Under the pieces are notes generated by a model. That model was not told the DNA's origin, did no database searches, and saw only the letters and a list, made by a program, of their open reading frames with translations. Made by a program: the position numbers and the translations under genes. From NCBI GenBank assembly GCA_024138015.1, contig JAMXBB010000001.1, forward strand, positions 89,146,497 through 89,210,496: a DNA stretch of 64,000 bases, in the 5' to 3' direction. Shown here piece after piece: positions 11,484-23,261 of the stretch (position 1 is the stretch's first letter; every line of letters starts with the position of its first letter). The stretch is from Lumnitzera littorea. Lineage: Eukaryota > Streptophyta > Magnoliopsida > Myrtales > Combretaceae.

Positions 11484-14384
11484 AAATTATTTTTAATATT
11501 ATTTTTTTATAATAAAATTTTAATTAAAGAGTTAAATGGTAATATTTAAAAGAACGATTACTTAGGGATCAATTCACTTTAATAATATATATATGTATAT
11601 ATATTATTTAAACATCGAATAATTACCACTTGAGGTGTTTAAACTTATATAATTCTATCTATTTTCAAAATTATAAAATACCCGATATACATAAACGTAT
11701 TTACTTCATCTATTTCCATTATTATAGTCTTCTATTATTAACATCTAACAAGAACATCATCATAATTTTCGATGTCAGAGAGTTTTTCTCTTTATTTGTT
11801 TAACCGAATTTCACCCGCATCAAAGTTACCATCGATACAAGAAACACGGGAATCAATTAAACTATAAAGAGGCTTCTTTTTTCCCCCATAAACTATAAAG
11901 AGGTTAAGTTGAATAAGACCAAGCAGCGTATATATCAAGAAAGAAAGTGAAAACGACAGGATGTAGGGACACAATTAACTTATTCGGCCATAAAATTCAA
12001 ATTTACACATTTGAGCATATAATTCAAATATATAACTGAGTGTAATATGTATCCATAGCTATTTCTTTTTGTTTTCGGCTTTTGTTTGTTTCATTTAAAT
12101 CATTTTTAAAGCTTGATCAAACGATGCCATACATTTATGTTTTCTTTCACATTAGATTTTGTATAGTATATAAGATTATTTATTTCTAAAGTTGTATTTT
12201 TTTAAAAAAATTATCTGTTGCATGCCTCCTTTCAACTTTTCTTATGCCAATTAAGAACATACTATATTTTAGTAATTTAAGATCTTGCTGAATAAAAATA
12301 TTAAATAGCTTCACAGTTGGGGAAAAAAAGGGTTTCTTAAATAACCCATATTCTTTTTATTTTATAAGCCCAATGTTTGTATTTAGGTTGTGATTATTTT
12401 CTAACATACAACGTGGAATACTCATATATACAATATGTGAATAAAATTTTAAGTTGCATTCTAATAAAAACCGCTCAGTCCAATGACTTCCATTTAGAGA
12501 TTACTTTTACAAAATGAAACTGAAATAACTATTTACTCTTCTTAAAATACCTGTATAAAGGGGGTGAATAGATACAAAATAAATAGGGTATAAATCATAC
12601 TCAAAAAGCCATCTTGTAAGGCATTGATTTTGAAGTTTTGAAACAAAAACCTGCTCTATGGCACTTCAAAATTACAGTAAACATTTATCCTGCAAAACCT
12701 ACAGGGTAAAGTGAACATTATGAAACCTATAATTTTTCTATCTTCCCATGAATTTCAAATTTAAGTATTATTAAGAAAAAAAATTATATATAAAATTATA
12801 AGTTTTTCCATGCATAAAACATATGAAATGTGTGGTGAAACCAGTCATATATTAATTTTTCTATCTCCATTATTTGAATTTCATGTGATATTAAACGAAA
12901 CCATTGAACTTGTAGCAAATTGAATGATCATTTGTAAAAGTTGAAATGTCTCATGTAAATTGGAAATCAAATCATTTATGATTGTAATTTAATAAATTTT
13001 ATAAAGTGAATATAGGGAATTCTAAAGCTCTTGTCATGTGTATCTTATAGTTCAAGATTTAAAGTAGGTACAAACGACAAAGTATAAAGATTTCATACAT
13101 ATGAGAGCAAGTTTTGAAAATTTGATAACGAAACTAATTATGTAACTTTTGATGCTCACTCAGAATATACCTAGTGGAATAGAATATAAGTAGGTACCCT
13201 ACTTATCCCTTAGCCACCTTTCCATGAAATAATCTACTTAGTAATAATGGGAAAAGTGAAATATAATGATACTTTAGTGCAAAATGAGAGATTATTTTGA
13301 GTGTATTTTTTGTAAGCAACATAAAATTATATGTATATAAACTTTTAGAAAGAGTATGAGGACACCAAAATACTCCATGCCAATACAAACTTAAATATCT
13401 TTTCTTTTTTGATATTTTATATTTTATTTCATTAAATTGATTGATTAATTAAATTTTTTATTAGAAATATTACAAAAATATTTGTGTTTTTAGATTTTTA
13501 CAAACAAATATTAGTATTTACATGATTCATGTTTTAAAATTAACTGTTTATGCAAATAAAGTGTTAATGCAGTTAATAAAAGCATATATTAGCAAACCAT
13601 CGATGAACTTATACTTAGTGTTATAAGACCTAGGTTAACTTGTCTAGTTGAATTCGATTTGACCCAATTATTCCATAAAATCGGTTTGAATCATTCCTAT
13701 AATCTTTATTGATAGTAATTTTAGTTTGACTTTATTGAACCAATTAGTCCAAGTCTTACCTAATTTTTATAAGAACCCACTAGGTTTTTTTAAGTTAAAA
13801 TATATTATTTTTCCTTATATTTTTAAAAAGGTACACTAATTTGTTAAAAAATATAAATAAAAGAAAAACAAAATATAAATCTTGAAAAGCTTTTTATTAT
13901 ATTAATTCTCAATAATATATGTAAATTTTATTATATTATAAATAAATACGAATTATATTATATTATTTTTATTAGCCTTGAATCGCATTGGTTCAGTCTT
14001 GATTTGACCCTCTTAATCCTTGAACTCCTCTCACTTTTGGGTCAAGGTTCGAATTTGATAACATTGTTTATACTACATATTTATCAAATTAAATGATGAG
14101 GGGTAAAATTAATGAGTTGAAATGTAATACGTTGACTTATGAATTTTGGAATTGGGAGCTTGATTAGATAAAGTGGAAGTAGATTGGATAGTGGAACCAG
14201 AATGCTTTGTCACGGTATAAGAGATGATTGGGTAATGAAGCTAGTGAGATAATGAATTAATGGAAATTGCAATTGCAGTGGAACGCTGAAATGAGCTAGG
14301 TTTTGTTATGTCTATGGAGCCTGTTGTCGAATGCAATACGTCAGTAAGGGTCGAATGCAGTCAACATAGGGAAATACATTTTAG
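11484..14384. repeat. 2,901-bp block, right copy (probable contig-end overlap)
   Basis: Identical in length, and as far as I can read in sequence, to 8582-11482. The end ...AATACATTTTAG at 14384 matches the sequence just before the N. Downstream, unique sequence resumes with ATTTTCATAAAAAAC. It carries the second representation of the hAT MITE (13616-14066). In the real chromosome there is probably one copy. Confidence 0.9.
13608..14074. mobile_element. hAT-type MITE (same element as 10706-11172, seen again in the overlap)
   Basis: Identical to the element at 10714-11164, including both flanking 8-bp duplications, shifted by exactly 2,902 bp. It should not be counted as an independent insertion. 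Confidence 0.75.
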
Positions 14385-15439
14385 ATTTTCATAAAAAACT
14401 TGTAAGATAAGACTATATAAGTATATATAATAGTCCTCATTCAAAGCCTAATAAGGAATCTATGTGATGGGTGTTCCTCTCGTTTGAGAGCTTTTCCTCT
14501 CGTTAGTGAGAAACCCTTACATCGTTTGCGTGCATCATCAACTGTTTTACACGTCACAACTTCTTTCTTCTTTCTCTCTCTCCTATAATAAACTTGATTC
14601 CTTTAATCGTTGCACAAAAAATCACGCTTTATTATGCATTTCCAGAATATTCATCGTCTCATTCATACTGTTACATTCACTCTTATACTTTCTTTATAGC
14701 CTTAAACAAAATTAAACATTACTAATCTTTTTTCTTACATTGCTCACTTTCATTTCATTCAAAATACTGGAGTTGTGTGTCTTTGCTTAGCTGGCTATAG
14801 TTGTTCTTACACATTGCAGGTTGATAGGTAATGTTTCTTCATTCTATCTATTATTTCACTCTTAAATAGTGTTTGGTTATAAAGACTGGATAGGATAAAA
14901 AGAATTGGACAGGACAAGTATAAGAAGAATTGGACAATACAAGTTTATTGTATTATATTTGTTTTGTACAATACTGATATAAAATTTATATTAAAAAATT
15001 ACTTATTTATATTATAAAATAAATATTTTTTAATATTTAATAAAAATAATATTCATTAACTTAATATTACAACGTTGAGAGGTATTTTTAGAAATGTAAA
15101 ATATTTTTTGTTTTGATCCAGTAAATTCCATTTTTATATTATGGAGCAAATATGACAAAATTTAGGTATTTTGTCTAGTTACAAAACTAAACATAAGATA
15201 AAATTTTTCATTCAGTCTAGTATCATGAAAATTGCATAACCGAATGCTACCTTTATCTCCTTCCTCTCTTCCTTAGTTTATGATCATATTTTAGTCTGCA
15301 TTCCAATCTTCTGTTGGGGAGCTGTTTAATCTTAGTTATTATGTTGCTTACTCTATCTCTGTTCCTCCCTGCAATTTAGAATAATCAATTTGTTCATATC
15401 TAATACTTTTTCTTTCTTATTTGTTGTGAGGCATGTATA
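14385..15439. other. Spacer, possibly including the LINE 5' leader
   Basis: No gene. A CT-rich stretch (14565-14585) and a repeated GTTCCTCTCGTTTGAGAG / TTTTCCTCTCGTTAGTGAG pair (14470-14513) lie upstream of the sense LINE and could be part of its 5' untranslated leader. No boundary signal proves this. Confidence 0.35.
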
Positions 15440-15469
15440 GATAGTATTGATAAAAGAAAGAAACCTATA

Positions 15470-16937
15470 ATGCTATAGTTACACGAAAGTGGTGATGAGG
15501 ATAACTTAATACTAGAGTTAAGGACTGAGAATATTGGTAAGCGAGAATGTGTTTTGATTGGTCAGGTTATTATGGACAAAGCTTTGAATTGCACTGTAGT
15601 TATGAGTACTTTTAAGGAAATCATAGGAATCCTTTGGGGAAGTTACTTTTACTGCAGCTGGGTTTAACAAGTTTCTTGTCTCTTTTAGCTCTTTGCAGAT
15701 GATGAGAGAAGTTGTAGGTCCTTAGGTTGTTATCAATTATGTTTTTGTGCTTAAGGAGTAGTGTAGTGACTACACTTTGGAGGCAGTCAATTTGATGAGG
15801 TTGCTTTTTTGGTACAAGTTCATGGGGTTAAGCTTGATTAGATGAATGAGTTGAATGCTAAAATAATTAGTTTATACTTAGGTAAGCTTATTGATGTTAA
15901 ACCAATTTGTCTTGCGAATGGTATGAGAAGGGGTTTTGTTTGAATAAAAAATTTGATTAATGTTTTAAAGCCTCTAAAAAAAGATATGTGAATAAGTTGT
16001 AATGTTAGTGACAGATATAAATTTTTCTTTAAATATGATAAACTCTCTGATTTTCACTCTACTTGTAGAAGGCTTGATCATATTGCTAAGAATGGCATAA
16101 AAGTGGAAGGGGCTAGTGGAGGATTTGGTCTTGGACTACATGTAATGGGTGTTAAGGATGGTTTTTGGGTTGGAGGAAGTTAGTTTAGAGATAGTGCAAA
16201 GGCATGGAGACCGCAAATTGTTGCTATTAGATTTCAGAAGGGTGATATTGAGTTAAGTACTAAGCTGGAGTCTAAGGTGAATTTGCAGAAATTAGACCCA
16301 CTTTCTAAGCTTGACTTACCTTTTATTAACCCCCCTTTAAACTTTGTTCAATCTAGCACTAATTTCTCTCTAAGTTCTATAATTAATGATGTAAATCCTG
16401 TTAGTTCTACCTCTCTTCAACATCTTTCTCCTTCCTAAAACCTTCACTAATTTGAAAACTTTAGCCCTACCATGTCTCATTCTATTTCGGCTATTTCTTC
16501 ACCCAATACTCTAAACATCCGACCTATAGAAGCCAAATGTCCCTCAATTTATATTGTACAATTTCCTTTAGAGGAAATTGGAGACCCTACTAATCTAGCT
16601 CTATTTGAACTTTGTACTCAGAAGGATGTAACCCTAGTGGTTGTTTAAGAATTTAAGAAAATGAATATTAAAAGAAAGAGTTAGTAAAACATTGAGGATG
16701 TTTTGAAGAAGCCAAGAGTGGGGAGGGACCTTTGAGTTTGGAATATAAACCTTCCTTTGTGCTAGGCAGTGGGCAAACTCAAGGCACTAAGAAGTTTAGG
16801 AGGAATAGAAAAATTAGAGAATTTAATTTGATTAAAGATTATGATAGTTCAACTTTGGTGGATGTCAAGGTGACTCAAGTTGATGATAATGAGCTGAAAG
16901 GCTACACTAATAGGCTTGTAACTACCATAAAGGCACC
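15470..16937 (+). pseudogene. LINE ORF1 remnant (DUF4283-like plus CCHC knuckle)
   Basis: Readable fragments include IGQVIMDKALNC near 15560, FNKFLVSF near 15665 and YKFFFKYDKLSDFHSTCRRL DHIAK near 16015-16090. The last is a degenerate form of the plant retroelement pattern FKYERLPxFCxxCGRxGH. The knuckle has lost at least one cysteine and the frame is broken repeatedly. The end of ORF1 (16732-16940) is still open and abuts the ORF2 ATG. In plant LINEs this protein binds the element RNA. Confidence 0.7.
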
Positions 16938-19900
16938 ATGATTCTCTTAAGTTGGAATTCTCAAGGACTTAGTCCATCATTGACAATTTAGAATTTGACT
17001 AGACTTATAATAAACGAAATCTTAGTATTGTTTTTCTAATGGAAACAAAAAACAAAAACACTTTTGTTTATCGCATTAGAAGGTGGTTGAGGTATGTTAA
17101 GGTTATTATGTTCCAGTAAGAGGTATAGCTAGTGGGTTAGCTCTTTAGTGGAATAGAGATGTTATTGTGACTATTTTGGATGCAATCAAAGATTGTATGG
17201 TGATTGAAGTGAAGCGTGCTAATAGGTCTTTGATTGGGTTTATATCTTGAGTTTATTCTCCTACTGACTATCTAAGGAAAAAGGATCTTTGGAATAATCT
17301 TATACAACTCTCTCAATCCATTAACGATCATTAGTTTTATCTGGGAGACTTTAATGAGATTTTAGCAGATTTTAGAAGAATAGGGGAAGAGAGAGAAGTA
17401 AAAGGAAAATTGAGGGGTCTAGGAGGATGTTGTTCGATACATACCTTCATAACATCAGCTTTCAAGGCTAAATATTCACTTAGATAAATAAAAATTTCTA
17501 TGGTGGTCTAATTAAAGAAAGAATCGATCAAGCTTTTGCTTCATGTGATTGGATGCATTTGCATAGTAAAACGTAAGCCACATATGCTCCGATAATAGCA
17601 CATGGCCACGTTATGCTTGTTATTAATATTTTCTAGTAAGACAAGAAGGTTCCTAAGAGGTTTAAGTTTGAGAATTTTTGGTGTAATGCGAATGGCTATC
17701 AAGGGGTGGTGGAGAATAGTTGGTGAAGTGATATCGGCAGTAGCAATGTGGAGTTCCTAACTAAACTAAGACGCTGCAGGTATAAATTAGTTGATTATAG
17801 TAAGTAATTAATTCCAAATAATGAGAAAGAAATCGAGAGACTTATAAGTTTGCTTGTTAAAATTTAGGATAAAGAAGTTGAAAGTGAAATAGAGGATGAA
17901 GAGGAGATTATTAGATAGATCGAAGAATTGTAGGGTAGAGAGGAATTATATTGGCATAAGTGATCTCGCATTAATTGGCTCAATTATGGTGGCCACAACA
18001 CCTCTTTTTTCACTATTCCATTATCACTAAAAGACAAAAAATAAAAAGATACTGAAAATAAAAAATTTAGCAAGTTGTTGGTTGGATTAAGAAAGGGATA
18101 TTACAGAAGCTTTCACTCATTTTTTTTAGAACTTTGTTTTCTGCTGGAAGAGGCAAGGACATTGGATTTTGTTTAAATTGGGTTAGTCCTGTGTTTAATA
18201 AGGAAGATAATTAATTTCTTTATGCTACAGTAAATGAAGAGGAAATCAAGCAAGCGATATTTCAACTTACTGGCTTACAAGCTCTCAAGCCGGATGGTTT
18301 CTCAAGAATATTTTATCAAACTTACTAGCATATCATAGGTTCTTCCCTTGTCAATGCTATCCAATATTTTTTTTTTTACTATAGGTAAGTTTCCTCTTTC
18401 TTTTAGCCTTGCTAATCTTGTTTTGATTCCTAAAGTCCCAAATCCTAAGTCTCTAAGTCATTATAGGCCAATAAGTCCTTGCGATTTTCGTTACAAAGTT
18501 ATCTTAAAAAATTTGGTTAACCGCTTGAAGCCTTTTTTAGATAAGATTGTTACTGAAAATCAAAGTGCTTTTTTTTGCAAGAAGGTTAATAGAAGACAAT
18601 AGTTTAATTGCTCATGAAATGTTTTACTTCCTTAAGACAAAATCAGTAGGAAAGTTTTATTCGTGTGCACTAAAGTTGGATATGAATAAAGCCTACGATA
18701 AGATAGAGTGGGAATTTTGAGGAGTGTTATTTTAAAGCTAGGTTTAGATCTTAAATGGGTGTCATGGGTAATGTTTTGTGTAACCACTATGGAGTATAAT
18801 GTATTGGTAAATGGGAAAGTTATTAGCAAAGTTAAACTTTCTAGAGGTCTTAGGTAAGGGGATCCCTTTTCCCATATCTTTTTATTATTATTGTTGATGA
18901 ATTATTTAGGGGGATCAATTTGCTAGTTAAGGAAGGTATTATTAAAGGTGTTTCGATTAAGAGAAATTGTACCATGCTTATGCATCTTTTTTTTTTTTTG
19001 TTGATGATTCTTTATTGTTTCTTGATGCTACAACACTAAATTTGAATAGGGTCAAAGACATATTGATGACTCATTGTCGAATAAGTGGACAAAAGTGAAT
19101 TTTGCAAAATTTAATATATACTTTAACAAAAACTCTTCTACTAATCTTAAGGAGCAACTATTAGGTATTTTGGGCATTCAGTCTCTATTTAACTTAGGGA
19201 AGTATCTCAAGCTTCCAACAATGTGGGGTAAGTCCAAGTGTGAGGCTCTAAAATTTGTAAAAGACAAGATTGTGTCGAAGCTATAGGGGTGGAAGTGGTT
19301 GCTTCTAAGCTTAACTAGGAAGGATATTTTAATTAAATCAATGGCAAATGCAGTTCTTACTTAATTTATGGGGTGCTTTAGCTTCCCTAACAAATAATGT
19401 AAGGAAGACAATAGCTTGATAGCTAGATTTTGGTGGGGGCAGCAAAAGAGTTAAGGAAAAATCCATTAGGTGAGTTGGAAAGAGTTATGAAAACTAAAGT
19501 TGAAGGGTAGAATAGGGTTCAAGGATCTGAAATTATTTAATATTACTCTTTTAATGAAGTTGGCTTAGAGATCCACTCTAATCTGAATTCGCTTTAGGTC
19601 AAACTGCTCAAAGGTTTATACTTTCTAAGTTTAATTTTAGAAAGCTAAGGAGAAGGGTTAGGGCTTCTTAGGCATGGTTGAGTATTTTGGAGGGCAAGAA
19701 AGTGTTGTTTGATGGAGGTATTAGGCAAATAGGGGGGTGGGGAACAAGTGAAAATATGGGAAGACCAATAGGTACTAAGATTGCCAAATTATAAGCGAAA
19801 GGAATGTCCTTTCGAAGGTTTAGAAGACTATACAATCAACAAGCTAACTAATAAATACAAAAGAATGTAGGATTTTACTTGGTTTAGAGATCTCTTCACA

Positions 19901-20960
19901 GATGAAGAAATGAGAAGAATAAAGTAACTTTATCTCATGGGGCCAAAGAAGACTGCTTTATTTAACTGTTTGACAGATTAGGAGTCTTTTCAATTAAGTT
20001 TGCCTACAGATTCTTGGCTAATTAAAGAGGCAATATCAGAATGAAGGGCTTCAACTTCCACAACTTTGTTAATGGGTAATTGGAATGAGTCATGGGCACT
20101 TGATACACTACTAAAGATTAAATATTTCTATTAGAGAGCTGTACATATATCTTTACTAGTGTTAGCTAACCTTCATCGACGAAAGATTCTTACCTCTTCA
20201 AACTGTGCTTTCTATAAAGAAGTGGAGATTGAGGAACATGCAATTCTTTGCTATTCTTAGGTAGATTATGTATGGTTTAGGGCTTTAAATCTAAAGGTTG
20301 ATAAGGCATCAATCACTTCTTTGCAGGAGTAGGTGGAAGAGATGGTAAAAAATTACAATGATTCAAGGAGGAAAGAGGAAAGGGCTAATAGTTGGTACAT
20401 GTCAGGCTATATGGCTTAAAAGATGTCATTGTGTTTATGAACACAAAAATATAGATCTTTCTTTGATAGTGAGTAAGTCAAAGAGAGCATGGTGTGAATG
20501 AAAGGATTTGAAGCAGATTCCAGTGGGTTAAGGGTTTGATCGTGGTATGTCTTCTGAAATTAGGGTTTAGTCTCCTCCCTTTTTTAGAAATTAAAAATTA
20601 ACATGGATGGTGCTTAGAATGGGCATAACGTAAGAGGTGGGGTCAAGGTTATAGTGAGAAATTGGGAATGAAAAGTAGTAGCAGGCTTTGTGGAGGAATT
20701 GGGTGGGCCTTCAATTGAAACCATGGAATGTTAGGCAACTTTAAAAGGCCTTAAGTTAGCTAAAGAGAAAGGTTGGGAGAATATTATAGTGGAATCAAAT
20801 GTAAGAGTGGTGGTGAAAGTGGTGAATGGCTTATCTTCAACAGTAGCTTGGATACATTTACCAATTATTAAAGATATTAAAGTTAAATTATTATCTTTTA
20901 GAGATGCTTTTGTATCTTTTGTTTCAATAATAGCCAATTAAGTAGCTAATAAAGTAGCCT
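16938..20960 (+). pseudogene. LINE ORF2 remnant: endonuclease, reverse transcriptase, zf-RVT, RNase H
   Basis: Starts at ATG 16938 with MILLSWNSQGLS, the usual plant LINE endonuclease start. FLMETKN follows near 17035 in another frame and YLGDFNEI at 17335-17361 (endonuclease motif). The reverse transcriptase shows LVLIPKVPNP and HYRPISPCDF (18415-18490), NRLKPFLDKIVTENQSAFF (18518-18576), LDMNKAYDKIEWEF (18675-18717), SRGLR-stop-GDPF (18840-18869) and FVDD (18997-19008, normally FADD). KYLKLPTMWGKSK and LLSLTRKDILIKSMANAVLT follow. A zf-RVT remnant (20120-20270) and an RNase H (NMDGA near 20600; IIVESN near 20785) close the frame. Stops and frameshifts throughout make it a pseudogene. Confidence 0.9.
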
Positions 20961-21060
20961 TTTGTGTAAGAGAGGGATTCACTCTTCAGTTTGGTGGTTA
21001 AACACCATATGTACTCTCTTAAGACTACTTGCTTTTGATGCTTTTATGTAAGTTTTGTGT

Positions 21061-23261
21061 AATATATCAAGAAGAGGGGTGAATCAATATCTTTAACAAA
21101 ATTTATAACTTTTTCGATTTTCAAACAAAAACCCCTCTTAATAACTTAATATATCTTGATTAGTAGCATAGTGATTGTTAACTTTTAAGTGCAATAATAA
21201 TGACACAAATACTAAAGTGCAAGAAATAAATAGAGATAGGAAAGAGAGAATTAGCGAGATGATTTAAAATGTTTCAGCCTTATGCCTACTGTTCTCTTCT
21301 AACTCGGACTCGGTCATCCTTAATTGTGTCGTTCCACTAGTCTAAATTCACTATTCAAATGAATAAATATGAGGTTACAATAGGTATCAGTCATTTCCTA
21401 CCTTATTTCAGTAGCTTCTCTTAAGCTACATACAAGTTATAGAGATCTCCCAACACCTCATTATCACTCAAAAACACATTCACTTATAATACTACAATCA
21501 GAATTAGGAAATATAATACAAATATCCTTTTTAGAAGTTTAGTACAAATACAAAAACAGTAGAGTGAAAATCTATGTTGCATAGTTTCTAAAGAAGATTT
21601 TGATTGTCTGTTGTTGATTATAATTTTTTTCAGAATTTTCTAGATGTCTCTTAATCTTCCATTCAAATCATGTTGCTAGAAATTTATTGATTACATCTTA
21701 GAATAATGACTAAAAGGCTAGTTAGAGATATTTTGGGGATTTGAGTTGTTCTCCAAATTTATCTCCAACTTTGAAATTCAAATCCTAAAGATAAATATTA
21801 CAAAATTCGTCCAATAATCTCTATTGTACTTTTTCACTTAATAAACTCTACTAAAAACCATAAATATTTGCTCAAAACTTATCTCTTCCATAGATATATG
21901 TATCTCATTCATTTTAAAATTGAAATCCCTTATAATTCTTCACAATTTGAATTCAAAAATATCTCTAAAACATTCTACATTAAACATTTATCCATATTTT
22001 CATCTTCTCTTATTTGAATTTGAATCTAAGTTATTTGTATAAACTTAATCCATATCTCATATCTCTCTTAAATTTGAAAAAAAAAAAATAATCGTAGATA
22101 TTTTTCCTAACTTATTCCATAACTTTATCTTGATTTCATATCTTCAAAGGTATTCCATAAATTTTGCTTGTAAAATATGCTCTATTGTTGTATGTTGTTG
22201 CTAAAATCCATAGATGAACACACTAAAATGCTCCTTCATAAATATATATATATATACATTAATAATATATCGCATATAATGTTCCCTCGTTATCATGTTT
22301 TAGAGAAAAAGCTAGGAGTTAAAATCTTTTGACCATGTTCACTTTGATTGGCCTTATCTCATACTAAGACTGCTTGCTCATGTGAAGAATAATAATCTTG
22401 CTACTCAAGTTGATTTATTACACAATCCACGTTCCACGTTGATGTTGAAGAGCTGATCGTGAAAACTTTTACCCTTTATGTTGACATAATAAAATAACTT
22501 AACCACTTTATATTAAATGCAATGTTTCCAATTAAACCAAACTTAGAATTAGATTAAAGAATTACAAATTTGATGAACTAAAATTTGAAGATTGTTGGTG
22601 TTACGTTGAACTAATTTCCTTTTCAGTAAATTCTAATATTTGTTAACAAACCTAGATGAGTCATACTTGGATTTGACATACAAATGTAAATAAAGCCTCC
22701 TCATGAATATTTGTTGAAAATTGAAAATTACCATACATTGGAAGTAGATATCGATTGTAGACATTTCTGGAACACCACTAACAAAGGGACAAATAGTTAA
22801 TTTTGAAAGAACTTATTGTCAACCTCTTTCATACTTCAGAGAGCTTTTCTTTTTGTTATTTAAGACTTTATACCAACAACCTGATTCTTCCTTGTGCCAT
22901 CAAGTTAGTAGGCCAAATTTTCCTTAAAGTAACTTTAACACACAACAAACAAATACACATTGCAATCCATCTTCAAGGTCATTTGATCATCACTCAAAAG
23001 ATTAAATATCTTGTAGAGTTAATTGTTATCTTTAATTCTTAAGCAAATTAATCATTCTTATTCAATTAACTCAATATATTCAAATAATAATTAGTTTGAT
23101 CATCTACTTTTATTTTGTTCTCATCAAAATCAATTAATGAACCTTTAGTTCAACAATTTGTGCTTGGTGACAATCTTGAGCAATTCTACAATTTGCAGAA
23201 CAGCAACAAGGTGTCCGGATGCTAGGCCACTATGAGTGACTTCAACTTGACATCTAGATGT
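21061..23261. other. Non-coding stretch, no element recognised
   Basis: AT-rich DNA with no conserved protein domain and no terminal repeats that I can pair. A short TA run lies near 22237-22254. It may be old transposon sequence, but nothing in it identifies the type. Confidence 0.4.

Larger units (their letters stand above)
15440..21060 (+). mobile_element. Decayed L1-type LINE retrotransposon, sense orientation
   Basis: About 5.6 kb with the full plant L1 order readable through frameshifts and stops: ORF1 with nucleic-acid-binding knuckle, then ORF2 with endonuclease, reverse transcriptase, zf-RVT and RNase H. No clear poly-A tail or target duplication was found, so the ends are approximate. 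Numerous in-frame stops make it incapable of autonomous movement. Many of those stops fall where the family has Gln or Trp (see findings). Confidence 0.9.

Noticed and set aside
8890..13388. Paired identical 60- and 61-codon minus-strand frames (8890, 11792; 10301, 13203)
   Set aside because: They are the same two random frames seen twice because of the overlap artefact, in AT-rich non-coding DNA.
8582..14384. Genuine segmental tandem duplication
   Set aside because: Exact identity over 2,901 bp with a single N precisely at the junction is better explained by unmerged contig overlap.
14506..14715. 69-codon plus-strand open frame before the LINE
   Set aside because: CT-rich leader-like sequence with no similarity to LINE ORF1 or any other family.
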